Below are positions 16,090 to 25,438 of a DNA stretch of 64,000 nt, piece by piece; within the stretch, counting starts at the first letter, position 1; each line of letters opens with the position of its first letter. A model generated the notes under the pieces. It was not told the DNA's origin. It was given only the letters and a program-made list of their open reading frames with translations, and searched no databases. The translations under genes were made by a program, and so were the position numbers. This DNA is from Massilia sp. Root418 (GTDB taxonomy: Bacteria; Pseudomonadota; Gammaproteobacteria; Burkholderiales; Burkholderiaceae_D): NCBI RefSeq assembly GCF_001425265.1, contig NZ_LMEC01000023.1, positions 310,001 to 374,000 of the forward strand. Direction: 5' to 3'.

Positions 16090-16881
16090 ATGACTTACGA
16101 GAATATTTTATTTGAGATCAAAGGCGGCATCGCCAAGCTGACCTTGAACCGCCCGGATAAGCTGAACAGCTTCACCCAGGCCATGCACCTGGAGGTGCGC
16201 GACACGCTGGCCAAGGTGCAGGCCGACAAATCCGTGCGGGTGTTCCTGCTCACCGGCGCCGGCCGCGGCTTTTGCGCCGGCCAGGACCTGGCCGACCGCG
16301 CGGTGGAACCGGGCGTGAACGGCGTTGACCTGGGCGACTCGGTGGAAAAATTCTACGCCCCGCTGGTGCTGGCGCTGCGCAGCCTGCCCATGCCCGTCAT
16401 CTGCGCCGTGAACGGCGTGGCCGCCGGCGCGGGCGCCAACCTGGCGCTGGCCTGCGACATCGTCATCGCCGGCAAGTCGGCCAGCTTCGTGGAAGCGTTC
16501 TGCCGCCTGGGCCTGATCCCGGACACCGGCGGCACCTGGATCCTGCCGCGCCTGATCGGCATGGCGCGCGCCACCGGCCTGGCCATGCTGGGCGAAAAGC
16601 TCACCGCCGACAAGGCCGAGCAATGGGGCCTGATCTGGAAAGCCGTGCCGGACGAACTGCTGATGACCGAAGCGACTGCCATGGCCGAACACTTTGCCGC
16701 CGCGCCCACCAAGGGCCTGGCCTTCACCAAGAAGGCCCTGCAGATCAGCCACTGCAATTCGCTGCCCGAGCAGCTCAAGCTGGAAGGTGAGATGATGCGC
16801 GAGCTGGGTTACAGTCACGACTACCGCGAAGGCGTTGCCGCCTTCATCGCCAAGCGCACGCCTGAGTTCAAAGGGGAGTAA
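16090..16881 (+). CDS. paaG: PaaG, 1,2-epoxyphenylacetyl-CoA isomerase (oxepin-CoA forming)
   Basis: 263 residues of the crotonase family. RPDKLNSFTQAMHLEVRD, LTGAGRGFCAGQDLADRAVEPG, DLGDSVEKFYAPLVLALR and VICAVNGVAAGAGANLALACDIV follow E. coli PaaG closely, including the GQDL and SVE.FY blocks that set PaaG apart from PaaF. The enzyme converts the ring epoxide to the seven-membered oxepin-CoA and also acts as a cis-trans double-bond isomerase. It follows the repeat pair and begins paaGHIKJ; paaH starts 2 bases beyond its stop. No second hydratase (PaaF) is present in the window. Confidence 0.92.
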   Translation: MTYENILFEIKGGIAKLTLNRPDKLNSFTQAMHLEVRDTLAKVQADKSVRVFLLTGAGRGFCAGQDLADRAVEPGVNGVDLGDSVEKFYAPLVLALRSLPMPVICAVNGVAAGAGANLALACDIVIAGKSASFVEAFCRLGLIPDTGGTWILPRLIGMARATGLAMLGEKLTADKAEQWGLIWKAVPDELLMTEATAMAEHFAAAPTKGLAFTKKALQISHCNSLPEQLKLEGEMMRELGYSHDYREGVAAFIAKRTPEFKGE

Positions 16882-16883
16882 GT

Positions 16884-18461
16884 ATGGCAGCTCTGGATAA
16901 AGCCGGCGTCGTCGCCGTGATCGGCAGCGGCGCCATGGGTTCGGGCATTGCGCAGGTGGCCGCCGCCGCCGGCCATACCGTCAAGCTGTACGATACGCGC
17001 GCCGAGGCGGTGCAGAAAGCCATTGCCGACATCGCCAAGGTCTACCAGAAGCTGGTGGACAAGGAGCGCATGACGGCAGCCGACGCGCAAGCCGCCACCG
17101 CGCGCCTGCAGCCGGCCGGCGGCCTGGCCGACGTGGCCGACGCCGCGCTGGTGGTGGAAGCCATCGTGGAAAACCTGGACGTGAAGCGCGCCCTGTTCGC
17201 CGACCTGGAAGGCGTGGTCGGCGACAGCTGCATCCTGGCCACCAATACTTCATCGATTTCCGTTACCGCCATTGCCGCCAGACTGCGCCGCCCGCAGCGC
17301 CTGGTCGGCATGCACTTCTTTAATCCGGTGCCGCTGATGGCGCTGGTGGAAGTGATCAGCGGCCTGGCCACCGACGCCGCCGTGGCCGATACCGTGTACG
17401 ACACCGCCGCCGCCTGGGGCAAGAATCCGGTGCACGCCAAGTCCACGCCCGGCTTCATCGTCAACCGCGTGGCGCGCCCTTACTACGCCGAAGGCCTGCG
17501 CCTGCTCAACGAGCAGGCCGCCGATGCCGCCACCATCGACGCGGTGATGCGCGAGGCCGGCGGCTTCCGCATGGGGCCATTCGAACTGATGGACCTGATC
17601 GGGCACGACGTGAACTATTCCGTCACCCAGTCCGTCTTCAACGCCTACTACAACGATCCGCGCTTCACGCCGTCCGTGATCCAGCAGGAGCTGGTGAACG
17701 CCGGCTACCTGGGCCGCAAATCCGGCCGCGGCTTCTACGCCTACGGCGACGGCGCAACGGTGCCGGCCGCGCGCAGCGAAGCGCCGCAGCCCAAGCCGGA
17801 TTATGTGAGCTACAGCGTGGAGCCGGGCGCCAGCGGCGCATCGGCCGTCACGGACGCGGTGCTGGCCCGCTTCCAGGAGCGCGGCATCGCCGTGACGCAG
17901 CGCACGGCCAGCGAGGCCCACAGCCACGCAGCGGGCACGGTGGCGGAGCACGCGCCGGCATTCCATTGCAACGGCGCTGCCGTCTACCTGACGGATGGCC
18001 GCAGCGCCACGCAGCGCGCGGCGGACAACAAGCATCCGGACACCGTGGTGTTCGACCTGGCGCTGGACTATGGTAAAGCCACCCGCATCGCCATCGCCGC
18101 CGCCGACCAGTGCAGCGCCGCCGCGTACAACGCCGTGGTGGGCCTGTTCCAGGCCGCCGGCTTCGCGGTGACGAAACTGGATGACGTGCCCGGCCTGGCC
18201 GTGATGCGCACGGTGGCCATGCTGGCCAATGAAGCGGCGGACGCGGTGCACCAGGGCGTGTGCAGCGCGCAGGGCGCGGACACCGCCATGCAGAAGGGCG
18301 TGAACTATCCGCGCGGCCCGCTGGCCTGGGCCGACGCCGTGGGCGTCGAGCGCATCGCCACCGTGTTGAACAATCTCGCAGCCGCCTATGGCGAAGACCG
18401 CTACCGCGTGTCGCCGCTGCTGCGCCGCAAACAGGCATCGGGAGCGGCATTCCATGCATAA
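16884..18461 (+). CDS. paaH: PaaH, 3-hydroxyadipyl-CoA dehydrogenase
   Basis: 525 residues. The NAD-binding Rossmann motif GSGAMGSGIAQVAAAAGH is at residues 11-28. It is followed by LVVEAIVENLDVKRALFADLE, ATNTSSISVTAIA, HFFNPVPLMALVEVI and two 3-hydroxyacyl-CoA dehydrogenase C-terminal domains. The second, around residues 410-505, contains PRGPLAWADAVGVERIATVLNNL. It oxidises 3-hydroxyadipyl-CoA to 3-oxoadipyl-CoA, the substrate of the thiolase PaaJ. A longer middle linker makes it somewhat larger than E. coli PaaH. It overlaps the start of paaI by 8 bases. Confidence 0.94.
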   Translation: MAALDKAGVVAVIGSGAMGSGIAQVAAAAGHTVKLYDTRAEAVQKAIADIAKVYQKLVDKERMTAADAQAATARLQPAGGLADVADAALVVEAIVENLDVKRALFADLEGVVGDSCILATNTSSISVTAIAARLRRPQRLVGMHFFNPVPLMALVEVISGLATDAAVADTVYDTAAAWGKNPVHAKSTPGFIVNRVARPYYAEGLRLLNEQAADAATIDAVMREAGGFRMGPFELMDLIGHDVNYSVTQSVFNAYYNDPRFTPSVIQQELVNAGYLGRKSGRGFYAYGDGATVPAARSEAPQPKPDYVSYSVEPGASGASAVTDAVLARFQERGIAVTQRTASEAHSHAAGTVAEHAPAFHCNGAAVYLTDGRSATQRAADNKHPDTVVFDLALDYGKATRIAIAAADQCSAAAYNAVVGLFQAAGFAVTKLDDVPGLAVMRTVAMLANEAADAVHQGVCSAQGADTAMQKGVNYPRGPLAWADAVGVERIATVLNNLAAAYGEDRYRVSPLLRRKQASGAAFHA

Positions 18462-18927
18462 GGACGTACCAGTGTTGAGCGCTGCGCATGACCCTGCGCA
18501 CGCCCAGGCTTTGGCCCAGGCCGCAGGCGACGCGATGTACGCGCGCGACCGCGCGACCCAGGCCATGGGCATGCTGCTGGCCGAGATCCGGCCGGGCTAT
18601 GCGCGCATGACCATGCCGGTGCGGGAAGACATGCTGAACGGGCACCAGACCTGCCACGGCGGCTTTATTTTCGCGTTGGCGGACAGCGCCTTCGCGTTTG
18701 CGTGCAACAGCCACAACCAAAACACGGTGGGCGCCGGCTGCACGATCGAGTACCTGGCCCCCGGCCGCCACCACGACCTGCTGACGGCGGAAGCCGTGGA
18801 GCAGGCGCTGGCCGGCAAGAGCGGCATTTACGACGTCAAGGTCAGCAACCAGGACGGACGCATTATCGCCCTGTTCCGTGGCAAATCGCACCGCGTCAGC
18901 GGAGAAGTGGCGCCACAGCAGGGCTAG
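18454..18927 (+). CDS. paaI: PaaI, hotdog-fold phenylacetyl-CoA-pathway thioesterase
   Basis: 157 residues from ATG 18454, which lies inside the last codons of paaH and so is translationally coupled. The hotdog core has LNGHQTCHGGFIFALADSAFAFACNSHN; His64 and Asp77 correspond to catalytic and binding residues of PaaI thioesterases. GAGCTIEYLAPGR and DVKVSNQDGRIIALFRGKSHR complete the sheet. PaaI hydrolyses ring-hydroxylated or epoxidised phenylacetyl-CoA that would otherwise trap CoA, a salvage role. paaK follows 27 bases later. Confidence 0.93.
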   Translation: MHKDVPVLSAAHDPAHAQALAQAAGDAMYARDRATQAMGMLLAEIRPGYARMTMPVREDMLNGHQTCHGGFIFALADSAFAFACNSHNQNTVGAGCTIEYLAPGRHHDLLTAEAVEQALAGKSGIYDVKVSNQDGRIIALFRGKSHRVSGEVAPQQG

Positions 18928-18954
18928 TTCAAAAGTAGAACAGAGGAGACAGCA

Positions 18955-20280
18955 ATGGTTCAACGCAATCCCGCCCCAGCTGACCTGGAGCCTATCGAAC
19001 GCGCCAGCAAGGACGAGCTGCAGGCGCTGCAACTGGAACGCATGAAGTGGACGCTGAAGCATGCTTACGAAAACGTTCCGCATTACCGCGCCGCGTTTGA
19101 CGAAAAAGGCGTACATCCGGACGACCTGAAGACCCTGGCCGACCTGGCCAAGTTCCCCTTCACCGACAAAAAGACCCTGCGCGACAACTATCCCTTCGGC
19201 CTGTTCGCCGTGCCGCGCGAGAAGGTGGTGCGCATCCACGCGTCGAGCGGCACCACCGGCAAGGCCACCGTGGTGGGCTACACGCAGAACGACATCGACA
19301 CCTGGGCCACCGTGGTGGCGCGCTCCATCCGCGCTGCGGGCGGGCGTGCCGGCGACATGGTGCACATCTCCTATGGCTACGGCCTGTTCACCGGCGGCCT
19401 GGGCGCGCACTACGGCGCCGAACGGCTGGGCTGCACCGTCATCCCGATGTCCGGCGGCCAGACCGAGAAGCAGGTGCAGTTGATCCAGGACTTCAAGCCC
19501 GAGATCATCATGGTCACGCCGTCCTATATGCTGAACATCATCGAGGAGTTCCAGCGCCAGGGCCTGGATGCGGCGGAATCGTCCCTGAAGGTGGGCATCT
19601 TCGGCGCCGAGCCGTGGACCGACGCCATGCGCGCCGAGATCGAAGCACGCGCCGGCATCGACGCGGTGGATATCTACGGGCTGTCCGAAGTGATGGGCCC
19701 CGGCGTGGCAAGCGAGTGCATCGAATCGAAGGATGGCCCGGTGATATGGGAAGACCACTTCTATCCCGAGATCATCGACCCCGAAACCGGCGAAGTGCTG
19801 CCGGACGGTTCGGACGGCGAACTGGTGTTCACCTCGCTGTCCAAAGAGGCGCTGCCCATCATCCGCTACCGCACGCGCGACCTGACCCGGTTGCTGCCGC
19901 CGACCTCGCGTGCCATGCGCCGCATCGGCAAGATCACCGGCCGCTCGGACGACATGATGATCATCCGCGGCGTGAACGTCTTCCCCACGCAGATCGAAGA
20001 ACTGATCTGCAAGATGCCGAAGCTGGCGCCGCAATACCAGCTGGTGGTGAGCCGCGACGGCCACCTGGACAAGCTGGACGTGATCGGTGAACTGCGCCCC
20101 GAACTGACCGGCAAGCTCACCGCCAATGAAGTGGAAGCGCTGGCGCGCGAGCTGGAACACGCCATCAAGACCTATGTCGGCGTCACCACCCGCGTCAGCC
20201 TGCTGGCGTCGAACAGTATTGAACGCACCATGACCGGCAAGGCCAAGCGCGTCATCGACAAACGACCCAAGCTCGTATAA
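18955..20280 (+). CDS. paaK: PaaK, phenylacetate-CoA ligase
   Basis: 441 residues, an adenylate-forming enzyme that activates phenylacetate with ATP and CoA as the first pathway step. The P-loop-like SSGTTGKATVVGYT (residues 97-110), YGLSEVMGPGV, GELVFTSLSKEALPIIRYRTRDL and the C-terminal DMMIIRGVNVFPTQIEE and MTGKAKRVIDKR segments are all typical. GGAG precedes the ATG at a normal distance. It is in the middle of paaGHIKJ. No phenylacetate permease of the PaaL type is adjacent; the ABC transporter downstream may fill that role. Confidence 0.96.
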   Translation: MVQRNPAPADLEPIERASKDELQALQLERMKWTLKHAYENVPHYRAAFDEKGVHPDDLKTLADLAKFPFTDKKTLRDNYPFGLFAVPREKVVRIHASSGTTGKATVVGYTQNDIDTWATVVARSIRAAGGRAGDMVHISYGYGLFTGGLGAHYGAERLGCTVIPMSGGQTEKQVQLIQDFKPEIIMVTPSYMLNIIEEFQRQGLDAAESSLKVGIFGAEPWTDAMRAEIEARAGIDAVDIYGLSEVMGPGVASECIESKDGPVIWEDHFYPEIIDPETGEVLPDGSDGELVFTSLSKEALPIIRYRTRDLTRLLPPTSRAMRRIGKITGRSDDMMIIRGVNVFPTQIEELICKMPKLAPQYQLVVSRDGHLDKLDVIGELRPELTGKLTANEVEALARELEHAIKTYVGVTTRVSLLASNSIERTMTGKAKRVIDKRPKLV

Positions 20281-20302
20281 ACAAGTTGTATAAGGAACGA
20301 TC

Positions 20303-21508
20303 ATGAACGAAGCATTCATCTGTGACGCGGTACGCACGCCCTTCGGCCGCTATGGCGGCTCCCTCGCCGGCGTGCGCGCCGACGACCTGGCGGCAGTGCC
20401 GCTGGCCGCGCTGAAGCAGCGCAATCCCGGCGTGGACTGGTCGGAGCTGGACGACGTCTACTACGGCTGCGCCAACGGCGCCGGCGAGGACAACCGCAAC
20501 GTGGGCCGCATGGCGGTGCTGCTGGCGGGCCTGCCGGTGGAAGTCCCGGCCAACACCATCAATCGCCTGTGCGGCTCCAGCCTGGACGCGGTGGGCATCG
20601 GCGCGCGCGCCATCAAGGCCGGCGAAGCCAACCTCATTATCGCGGGCGGCGTGGAGAGCATGACGCGCGCGCCTTTCGTGATGGGCAAGGCCGACAGCGC
20701 CTTTTCGCGCGCGGCCAAGATCGAGGACACCACCATCGGCTGGCGCTTCGTCAATCCGCTGATGAAGGCGCAGCACGGCATCGACTCGATGCCGGAGACG
20801 GCGGAGAACGTGGCCAATGAGTTCAACATCAGCCGCGCCGACCAGGACGCGTTTGCCGTGCGCAGCCAGCAGCGCTGGGCGGCCGCGCATGCGGCCGGCC
20901 ACTTCAAGAGCGAGATCGTGCCGGTGACGATCGCCCAGAAGAAGGGCGATCCCAAGATCGTCGACACCGACGAGCACCCGCGCCCGGACACCACCATCGA
21001 GATGCTGGCCAAGCTGAAAGGCGTGGTCAAGCCGGACGGCAGCGTCACGGCGGGCAATGCCTCCGGCGTGAACGACGGCGCCTGCGCCATCCTGCTCGCT
21101 TCCGCCGCTGCGGTGGACAAGTACGGCCTGAAACCGCGCGGCAAAGTGCTGGGCATGGCCACGGCCGGCCTGGCGCCGCGCATCATGGGCTTCGGTCCCG
21201 CGCCCGCGTCGAAGAAGGTGCTGGCGCAGCTGGGCCTGACTATCGAGCAGATGGACGTGATCGAATTGAATGAAGCGTTTGCCGCGCAAGGGCTGGCCGT
21301 GACGCGCGACCTGGGCCTGGCGGACGACGCCGCCCACGTCAATCCGAACGGCGGCGCCATCGCCATCGGCCATCCGCTGGGCGCGTCCGGCGCGCGCCTG
21401 GTGACGGCCGCGCTGAACCAGCTGGAACGCACGGGCGGCCGCTACGCGCTGTGCACCATGTGTATCGGAGTGGGGCAGGGCATTGCACTGGTAATCGAAC
21501 GCGTTTGA
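20303..21508 (+). CDS. paaJ: PaaJ/PcaF, 3-oxoadipyl-CoA thiolase
   Basis: 401 residues, a thiolase that cleaves 3-oxoadipyl-CoA to succinyl-CoA and acetyl-CoA. It also handles the earlier 2,3-didehydro-oxosuberyl-CoA step. The nucleophile Cys90 lies in NTINRLCGSSLDAVG. The C-terminal active-site motifs are NPNGGAIAIGHPLGASGAR (His) and CTMCIGVGQGIA (second Cys). FICDAVRTPFGRYGG at the N-terminus is characteristic of the oxoadipyl-CoA branch. It ends the catabolic block; a repeat pair separates it from the transporter genes. Confidence 0.94.
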   Translation: MNEAFICDAVRTPFGRYGGSLAGVRADDLAAVPLAALKQRNPGVDWSELDDVYYGCANGAGEDNRNVGRMAVLLAGLPVEVPANTINRLCGSSLDAVGIGARAIKAGEANLIIAGGVESMTRAPFVMGKADSAFSRAAKIEDTTIGWRFVNPLMKAQHGIDSMPETAENVANEFNISRADQDAFAVRSQQRWAAAHAAGHFKSEIVPVTIAQKKGDPKIVDTDEHPRPDTTIEMLAKLKGVVKPDGSVTAGNASGVNDGACAILLASAAAVDKYGLKPRGKVLGMATAGLAPRIMGFGPAPASKKVLAQLGLTIEQMDVIELNEAFAAQGLAVTRDLGLADDAAHVNPNGGAIAIGHPLGASGARLVTAALNQLERTGGRYALCTMCIGVGQGIALVIERV

Positions 21509-21520
21509 GGGCGGCGCAAT

Positions 21521-21594
21521 GGCGGGTTACGGCGTGCCGCCTAACCCGCCCTACAGATAGGCGGTAGGGCGGGTTAGCGCAGCGTAACCCGCCG
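21521..21594. repeat. REPIN-like inverted pair of GGCGGGTTA palindromes
   Basis: Unit A 21521-21554 (GGCGGGTTACGGCG...CTAACCCGCCCTAC) and the reversed unit B 21564-21594 (GTAGGGCGGGTTAGCGC...) are only 9 bases apart, so the whole can fold as two adjacent hairpins or one long one. Located between paaJ and the ABC-transporter genes. Confidence 0.9.
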
Positions 21595-21664
21595 GCATGC
21601 CGGCGCCGCAACAAGAACAAATAGCATTTTTAGAGCAATCCAAATACAACAACGGAGACAAAAA

Positions 21665-22813
21665 ATGTTCACGAATATCCTGAAAAAGACCGCCATCGCC
21701 GCATCCTTGATCTTTGCAGCAGGCAGCGCGCTGGCGCAGAACATCAAGATCGGCTCGGTGCTGTCGGTATCCGGTCCTGCCGCCTTCCTGGGCGACCCGG
21801 AGCTGAAAACGCTGCAGATGTACGTCGAGAAGATCAATGCCGAAGGCGGCGTGATGGGCCGCAAGCTGGAGCTGGTGCATTACGACGACGGCAGCGACGC
21901 CGCCAAGGCCAACGGCTTCACCAAGCGCCTGATCGAGTCCGACAAGGTGGACGTGCTGATCGGCGGTACCACCACCGGCGCCACCATGGCCATGGCGCCG
22001 CTGGTGGACAAGGCGGGCCTGCCGTTCATCTCGCTGGCCGGCGCGGTGGTGATCATCGACCCGGTGAAGAAGTGGGTCTTCAAGACGCCGCACACCGACC
22101 GCATGGCGGCCGAGAAGGTATTCGAAGACATGAAGAAGCGCGGCATCAGCAAGGTGGGCCTGCTGTCCGAGACCAGCGGTTTCGGCGCTTCCGGCCGCAA
22201 GGAGTCGCAGCACGTGGCGTCCAAGTACGGCATCACCCTGGTGGCCGATGAAACCTACGGTCCGAAAGATACCGACGTCACCGCGCAGCTGACCCGCATC
22301 AAGAATACCGCGGGCGTGCAGGCGGTGTTCGTATTCGGCCTGGGCCAGGGCCCTGCTGTCGTGACCAAGAACTACGGCCAGCTGGGCATGACCGCGCTGC
22401 CGATGTACCAGTCGCACGGCGTGGCCTCGGACGAGTACCTTAAGCTGTCCGGCAAGGCTGCCGAAGGCGTGCGCCTGCCGACGCCCGCGCTGCTGATCGG
22501 CCAGATGCTGCCCGCGAACGACCCGCAGAAGGCCATCGTCACCGGCTACGACAAGGCCTACAAGGACCGCTACAAGATCGACCCGTCCACCTTCGGCGGC
22601 TACGCGCTGGACGCGCTCAACCTGTCGGTGGACGCCATCAAGCGCGCCGGCGGCACGGACAAGGAGAAGGTGCGCAACGCGCTGGAGCAGACCAAGGGCT
22701 TCGTGGCCACCACCGGCGTGTTCAACATGAGCCCAACCGACCACATGGGCCTGGACCTGTCGGCCTTCCGCATGGTTGAAGTGAAGAACGGCGACTGGCA
22801 GTTGACCAAGTAA
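21665..22813 (+). CDS. HAAT-family ABC transporter substrate-binding protein
   Basis: 382 residues with a Sec signal peptide ending GSALAQ. The mature part is a LivK/AmiC-like periplasmic binding protein (Peripla_BP_6): IKIGSVLSVSGPAAFLGDPELKTL, LELVHYDDGSDAAKA, KVDVLIGGTTTGATMAMAP, VGLLSETSGFGASGRKE. The group binds branched-chain amino acids, amides or aromatic acids. Placement inside the paa gene group suggests phenylacetate or a related aromatic acid, but the sequence cannot prove this. It is followed closely by two permease and two ATPase genes. Confidence 0.92.
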   Translation: MFTNILKKTAIAASLIFAAGSALAQNIKIGSVLSVSGPAAFLGDPELKTLQMYVEKINAEGGVMGRKLELVHYDDGSDAAKANGFTKRLIESDKVDVLIGGTTTGATMAMAPLVDKAGLPFISLAGAVVIIDPVKKWVFKTPHTDRMAAEKVFEDMKKRGISKVGLLSETSGFGASGRKESQHVASKYGITLVADETYGPKDTDVTAQLTRIKNTAGVQAVFVFGLGQGPAVVTKNYGQLGMTALPMYQSHGVASDEYLKLSGKAAEGVRLPTPALLIGQMLPANDPQKAIVTGYDKAYKDRYKIDPSTFGGYALDALNLSVDAIKRAGGTDKEKVRNALEQTKGFVATTGVFNMSPTDHMGLDLSAFRMVEVKNGDWQLTK

Positions 22814-22825
22814 CAGGGACCCATC

Positions 22826-23701
22826 ATGCTCGCCCAATTCCTGCAATTCCTGTACTCGGGAATGACGGTCGGCTCCGCCTATGCACTGGCGGCGCTCGGC
22901 TTTACCATCATCTACAACACCAGCGGCGTGATCAATTTCGCCCAGGGCGAATTCATCATGCTGGGCGGGATGCTGGCCGCGATGATGGCGGGGGCGGGCG
23001 TGCCGCTGCCGCTGGCCATCATCGGCGCCGTCATCCTCACCGCCATCGTCGGCCTGGTGATGGAAAAGGCGGTGATCGAGCCGGCGCAGAACGCGCAGGT
23101 GGTCACGCTCATCATCATCACCATCGGCGCCTCGCTGGTGGTGCGCGGGCTGGTGCAGATCTGGCTCGGCAAGGGCACGCACACGCTGCCCGCCTTCTCG
23201 GGCGACACGCCGATCCAGTTCCTGGGCGCGAGCCTGCTGCCGCAAAGCCTGTGGGTGCTGGGCGTGACCATCGCCATCGTGGCCGCGCTGGGCTGGTTCT
23301 TCGGCCGCACCCTGCTGGGCAAGGCCATGCTGGCCACGTCGCACAACAAGCTGGCCGCGCAGCTGGTGGGCATCAATACGCGCCGCGTGCTGCTGCTGTC
23401 CTTCGGACTGGCCGCGCTGCTGGGTGCCGTCGGCGGCGCGCTGCTGGCGCCCATCACCTACACCTCCTACGACGCGGGCATCATGCTGGGCCTGAAAGGC
23501 TTCGTGGCGGCGGTGCTGGGCGGCCTGGGCGGCGGCGTGGGCGCCATCGCGGGCGGGCTGATACTGGGCATTGCGGAGGCCATGACGGCAGGGTACATCT
23601 CGTCCGCCTACAAGGACGCGGTGCCTTTCGTGCTGATCCTGCTGATCCTGTTCTTCATGCCGCGCGGCCTGTTCGGCGCCAAAGTATCGGAGCGCGTATG
23701 A
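22826..23701 (+). CDS. HAAT ABC transporter permease, LivH-like
   Basis: 291 residues, hydrophobic throughout with about eight membrane segments. The N-terminal QFLQFLYSGMTVGSAYALAALGFTIIYNTSGVINFAQGEF is the hallmark of LivH permeases, and GGLGGGVGAIAGGLILGIAEA is the conserved ATPase-coupling loop region. It pairs with the LivM-like permease downstream; its stop overlaps that ATG by 4 bases (ATGA). Confidence 0.95.
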   Translation: MLAQFLQFLYSGMTVGSAYALAALGFTIIYNTSGVINFAQGEFIMLGGMLAAMMAGAGVPLPLAIIGAVILTAIVGLVMEKAVIEPAQNAQVVTLIIITIGASLVVRGLVQIWLGKGTHTLPAFSGDTPIQFLGASLLPQSLWVLGVTIAIVAALGWFFGRTLLGKAMLATSHNKLAAQLVGINTRRVLLLSFGLAALLGAVGGALLAPITYTSYDAGIMLGLKGFVAAVLGGLGGGVGAIAGGLILGIAEAMTAGYISSAYKDAVPFVLILLILFFMPRGLFGAKVSERV

Positions 23702-24690
23702 AGACCTTCGCTTCCCGCCATGCTGGCCTGCTGATTCTGGCGCTGGTGCTGGCAGCGCTGCCGCTGCTGCTGCCGAACGCCTATTACTTCGACGTGGCGA
23801 TCCGCATTGCCTTGAATGCGGTGGTGGTGATCGGCCTGAACCTGCTGATGGGCTACACCGGCCAGATCAGCCTGGGCCACGCCGGCTTCTTCGGCCTGGG
23901 CGCCTATGCGTCCGCCGTGCTCACCACGCACTACAACTGGCCGCCGGTTGCCGCGCTGGCCGCCGGCGCCGCCGCCACCGGCCTGCTGGCCTTTGTGCTG
24001 GCGCGCCCGGTGCTCAAGCTGAAAGGGCACACGCTGGCCATGGCCACGCTGGGGCTGGGCATCATCATCTCCATCGCCATCAACAACGAAGGCCAGTGGA
24101 CCGGCGGTCCGGACGGCATTTCGGTGCCGGGCTTCGCCATCTTCGGTGCCGAGATCACCGGCGAGAAATCGTGGTACGCCGTGGCTGCCGCCTTGCTGCT
24201 GCTGGTGACGTGGTTCGCGCTGAACCTGATCGATTCGCCTGTCGGCCGCGCGCTGCAGGCCATCCACGGTTCCGAAGTGGCTTCGCGCGTGGTCGGCATC
24301 GACACCACGCGCTTCAAGGTGCGCGTGTTCGTGCTGTCGGCCGTGGTGGCGAGCATTGCGGGCAGCATCAGTGCGCACTACATCGGCTTCATCACGCCGA
24401 ACATGGCGGGATTCTTCCACTCCATCGAGCTGGTGACCATGGTGGTGGTGGGCGGCATGGCGTCGGTGTTCGGCTCCATCCTTGGCGCCGCGCTCCTGAC
24501 CTTGCTGCCCCAGCTGCTGTCCGCATTCGAGGGCTGGGAAGTGGTGGTGTTCGGTGCCATCCTGATGCTGACCATGATCTTCCTGCCGCGCGGCCTGGTG
24601 CCGTCGCTGGCGCGCCGCCGCAGCAAGCCCGTAGCGGGCGCCGCGGCGCCACTGAAACTGGTGAAGAAGGCGGGAGGCGGCCATGCTTGA
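23698..24690 (+). CDS. HAAT ABC transporter permease, LivM-like
   Basis: 330 residues, about nine to ten membrane segments. IALNAVVVIGLNLLMGYTGQISLGHAGFFGLGAYASAVL is the LivM signature, and SVFGSILGAALLTLLPQLL lies near the C-terminus. The start at 23698 was chosen because it gives the 4-base ATGA overlap with the livH-like stop and the family N-terminus; a longer frame exists but overlaps the previous gene. The Lys-rich C-terminal tail overlaps the next ATPase gene by 8 bases. Confidence 0.94.
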   Translation: MKTFASRHAGLLILALVLAALPLLLPNAYYFDVAIRIALNAVVVIGLNLLMGYTGQISLGHAGFFGLGAYASAVLTTHYNWPPVAALAAGAAATGLLAFVLARPVLKLKGHTLAMATLGLGIIISIAINNEGQWTGGPDGISVPGFAIFGAEITGEKSWYAVAAALLLLVTWFALNLIDSPVGRALQAIHGSEVASRVVGIDTTRFKVRVFVLSAVVASIAGSISAHYIGFITPNMAGFFHSIELVTMVVVGGMASVFGSILGAALLTLLPQLLSAFEGWEVVVFGAILMLTMIFLPRGLVPSLARRRSKPVAGAAAPLKLVKKAGGGHA

Positions 24691-25438
24691 GATCCGCAAC
24701 CTGAGCAAGAGCTTCGGCGGCGTGCACGCGGTGCAGGATGTGAGCTTCGCCATCAAGGAGGGGGCGATCCACTCGGTGATCGGCCCCAATGGCGCCGGCA
24801 AGACCACGCTGTTCAACCTGATCACCGGCGTCTACACGCCAACCAGGGGCGAGATCGTGCTGCGCGGCGAGAACGTGGCCGGTCTGTCGCCGGACGCGCT
24901 GGCGCGGCGCGGCATGAGCCGCACCTTCCAGAACTTGCAGATCTGCCTGAACATGACGGCCATCGACAACGTGATGGTGGGCGCGCACCTGCGCCTGAAC
25001 CAGAACCTGTTCGCGTCCATGCTGCGCCTGCCGTCGGTACGCAAGGCCGACCAGGTGTGCCGTGATGAGGCGGCGCAGCTGATGGATTTCGTCGGCGTGG
25101 GCCAGTACGTGGACGCCGACTCCAGCCAGATGCCGTACGGCGCCCTGAAGCGGCTGGAGATCGCGCGCGCCCTGGCGGCGCGGCCGAAAGTGCTGCTGCT
25201 CGACGAACCGGCCGCTGGCCTGAACCACACCGAAACCGGCGAAATCGAAGCGCTGATCCGCAAGGTGGCGCAGTCCGGCGTGACGGTGGTGCTGGTGGAG
25301 CACGACATGAAGCTGGTGATGAATTTATCCGACCACATCCTGGTGCTGGACTACGGCAAGAAGCTGGCCGAAGGCACGGCCGCCGAAGTGCGCGCCAATC
25401 CGGACGTGGTGGCGGCCTATCTGGGAGTTGCAGCATGA
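24683..25438 (+). CDS. HAAT ABC transporter ATPase, LivG-like
   Basis: 251 residues with a complete ABC ATPase: Walker A GPNGAGKTTLF, Q-loop FQNLQI, LSGG variant MPYGALKRLEIARALA, Walker B VLLLDEPAAGL and switch histidine in EHDM. The signature SGGQ is replaced by YGALKR, as is usual for LivG proteins. It forms the ATPase heterodimer with the LivF-like protein, whose start overlaps its stop by 4 bases. Confidence 0.95.
   Translation: MLEIRNLSKSFGGVHAVQDVSFAIKEGAIHSVIGPNGAGKTTLFNLITGVYTPTRGEIVLRGENVAGLSPDALARRGMSRTFQNLQICLNMTAIDNVMVGAHLRLNQNLFASMLRLPSVRKADQVCRDEAAQLMDFVGVGQYVDADSSQMPYGALKRLEIARALAARPKVLLLDEPAAGLNHTETGEIEALIRKVAQSGVTVVLVEHDMKLVMNLSDHILVLDYGKKLAEGTAAEVRANPDVVAAYLGVAA

Noticed and set aside
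17848..20337. 829-codon minus-strand frame opposite paaH, paaI and paaK
   Set aside because: Antisense to three certain genes, with low-complexity translation and no recognisable domain.
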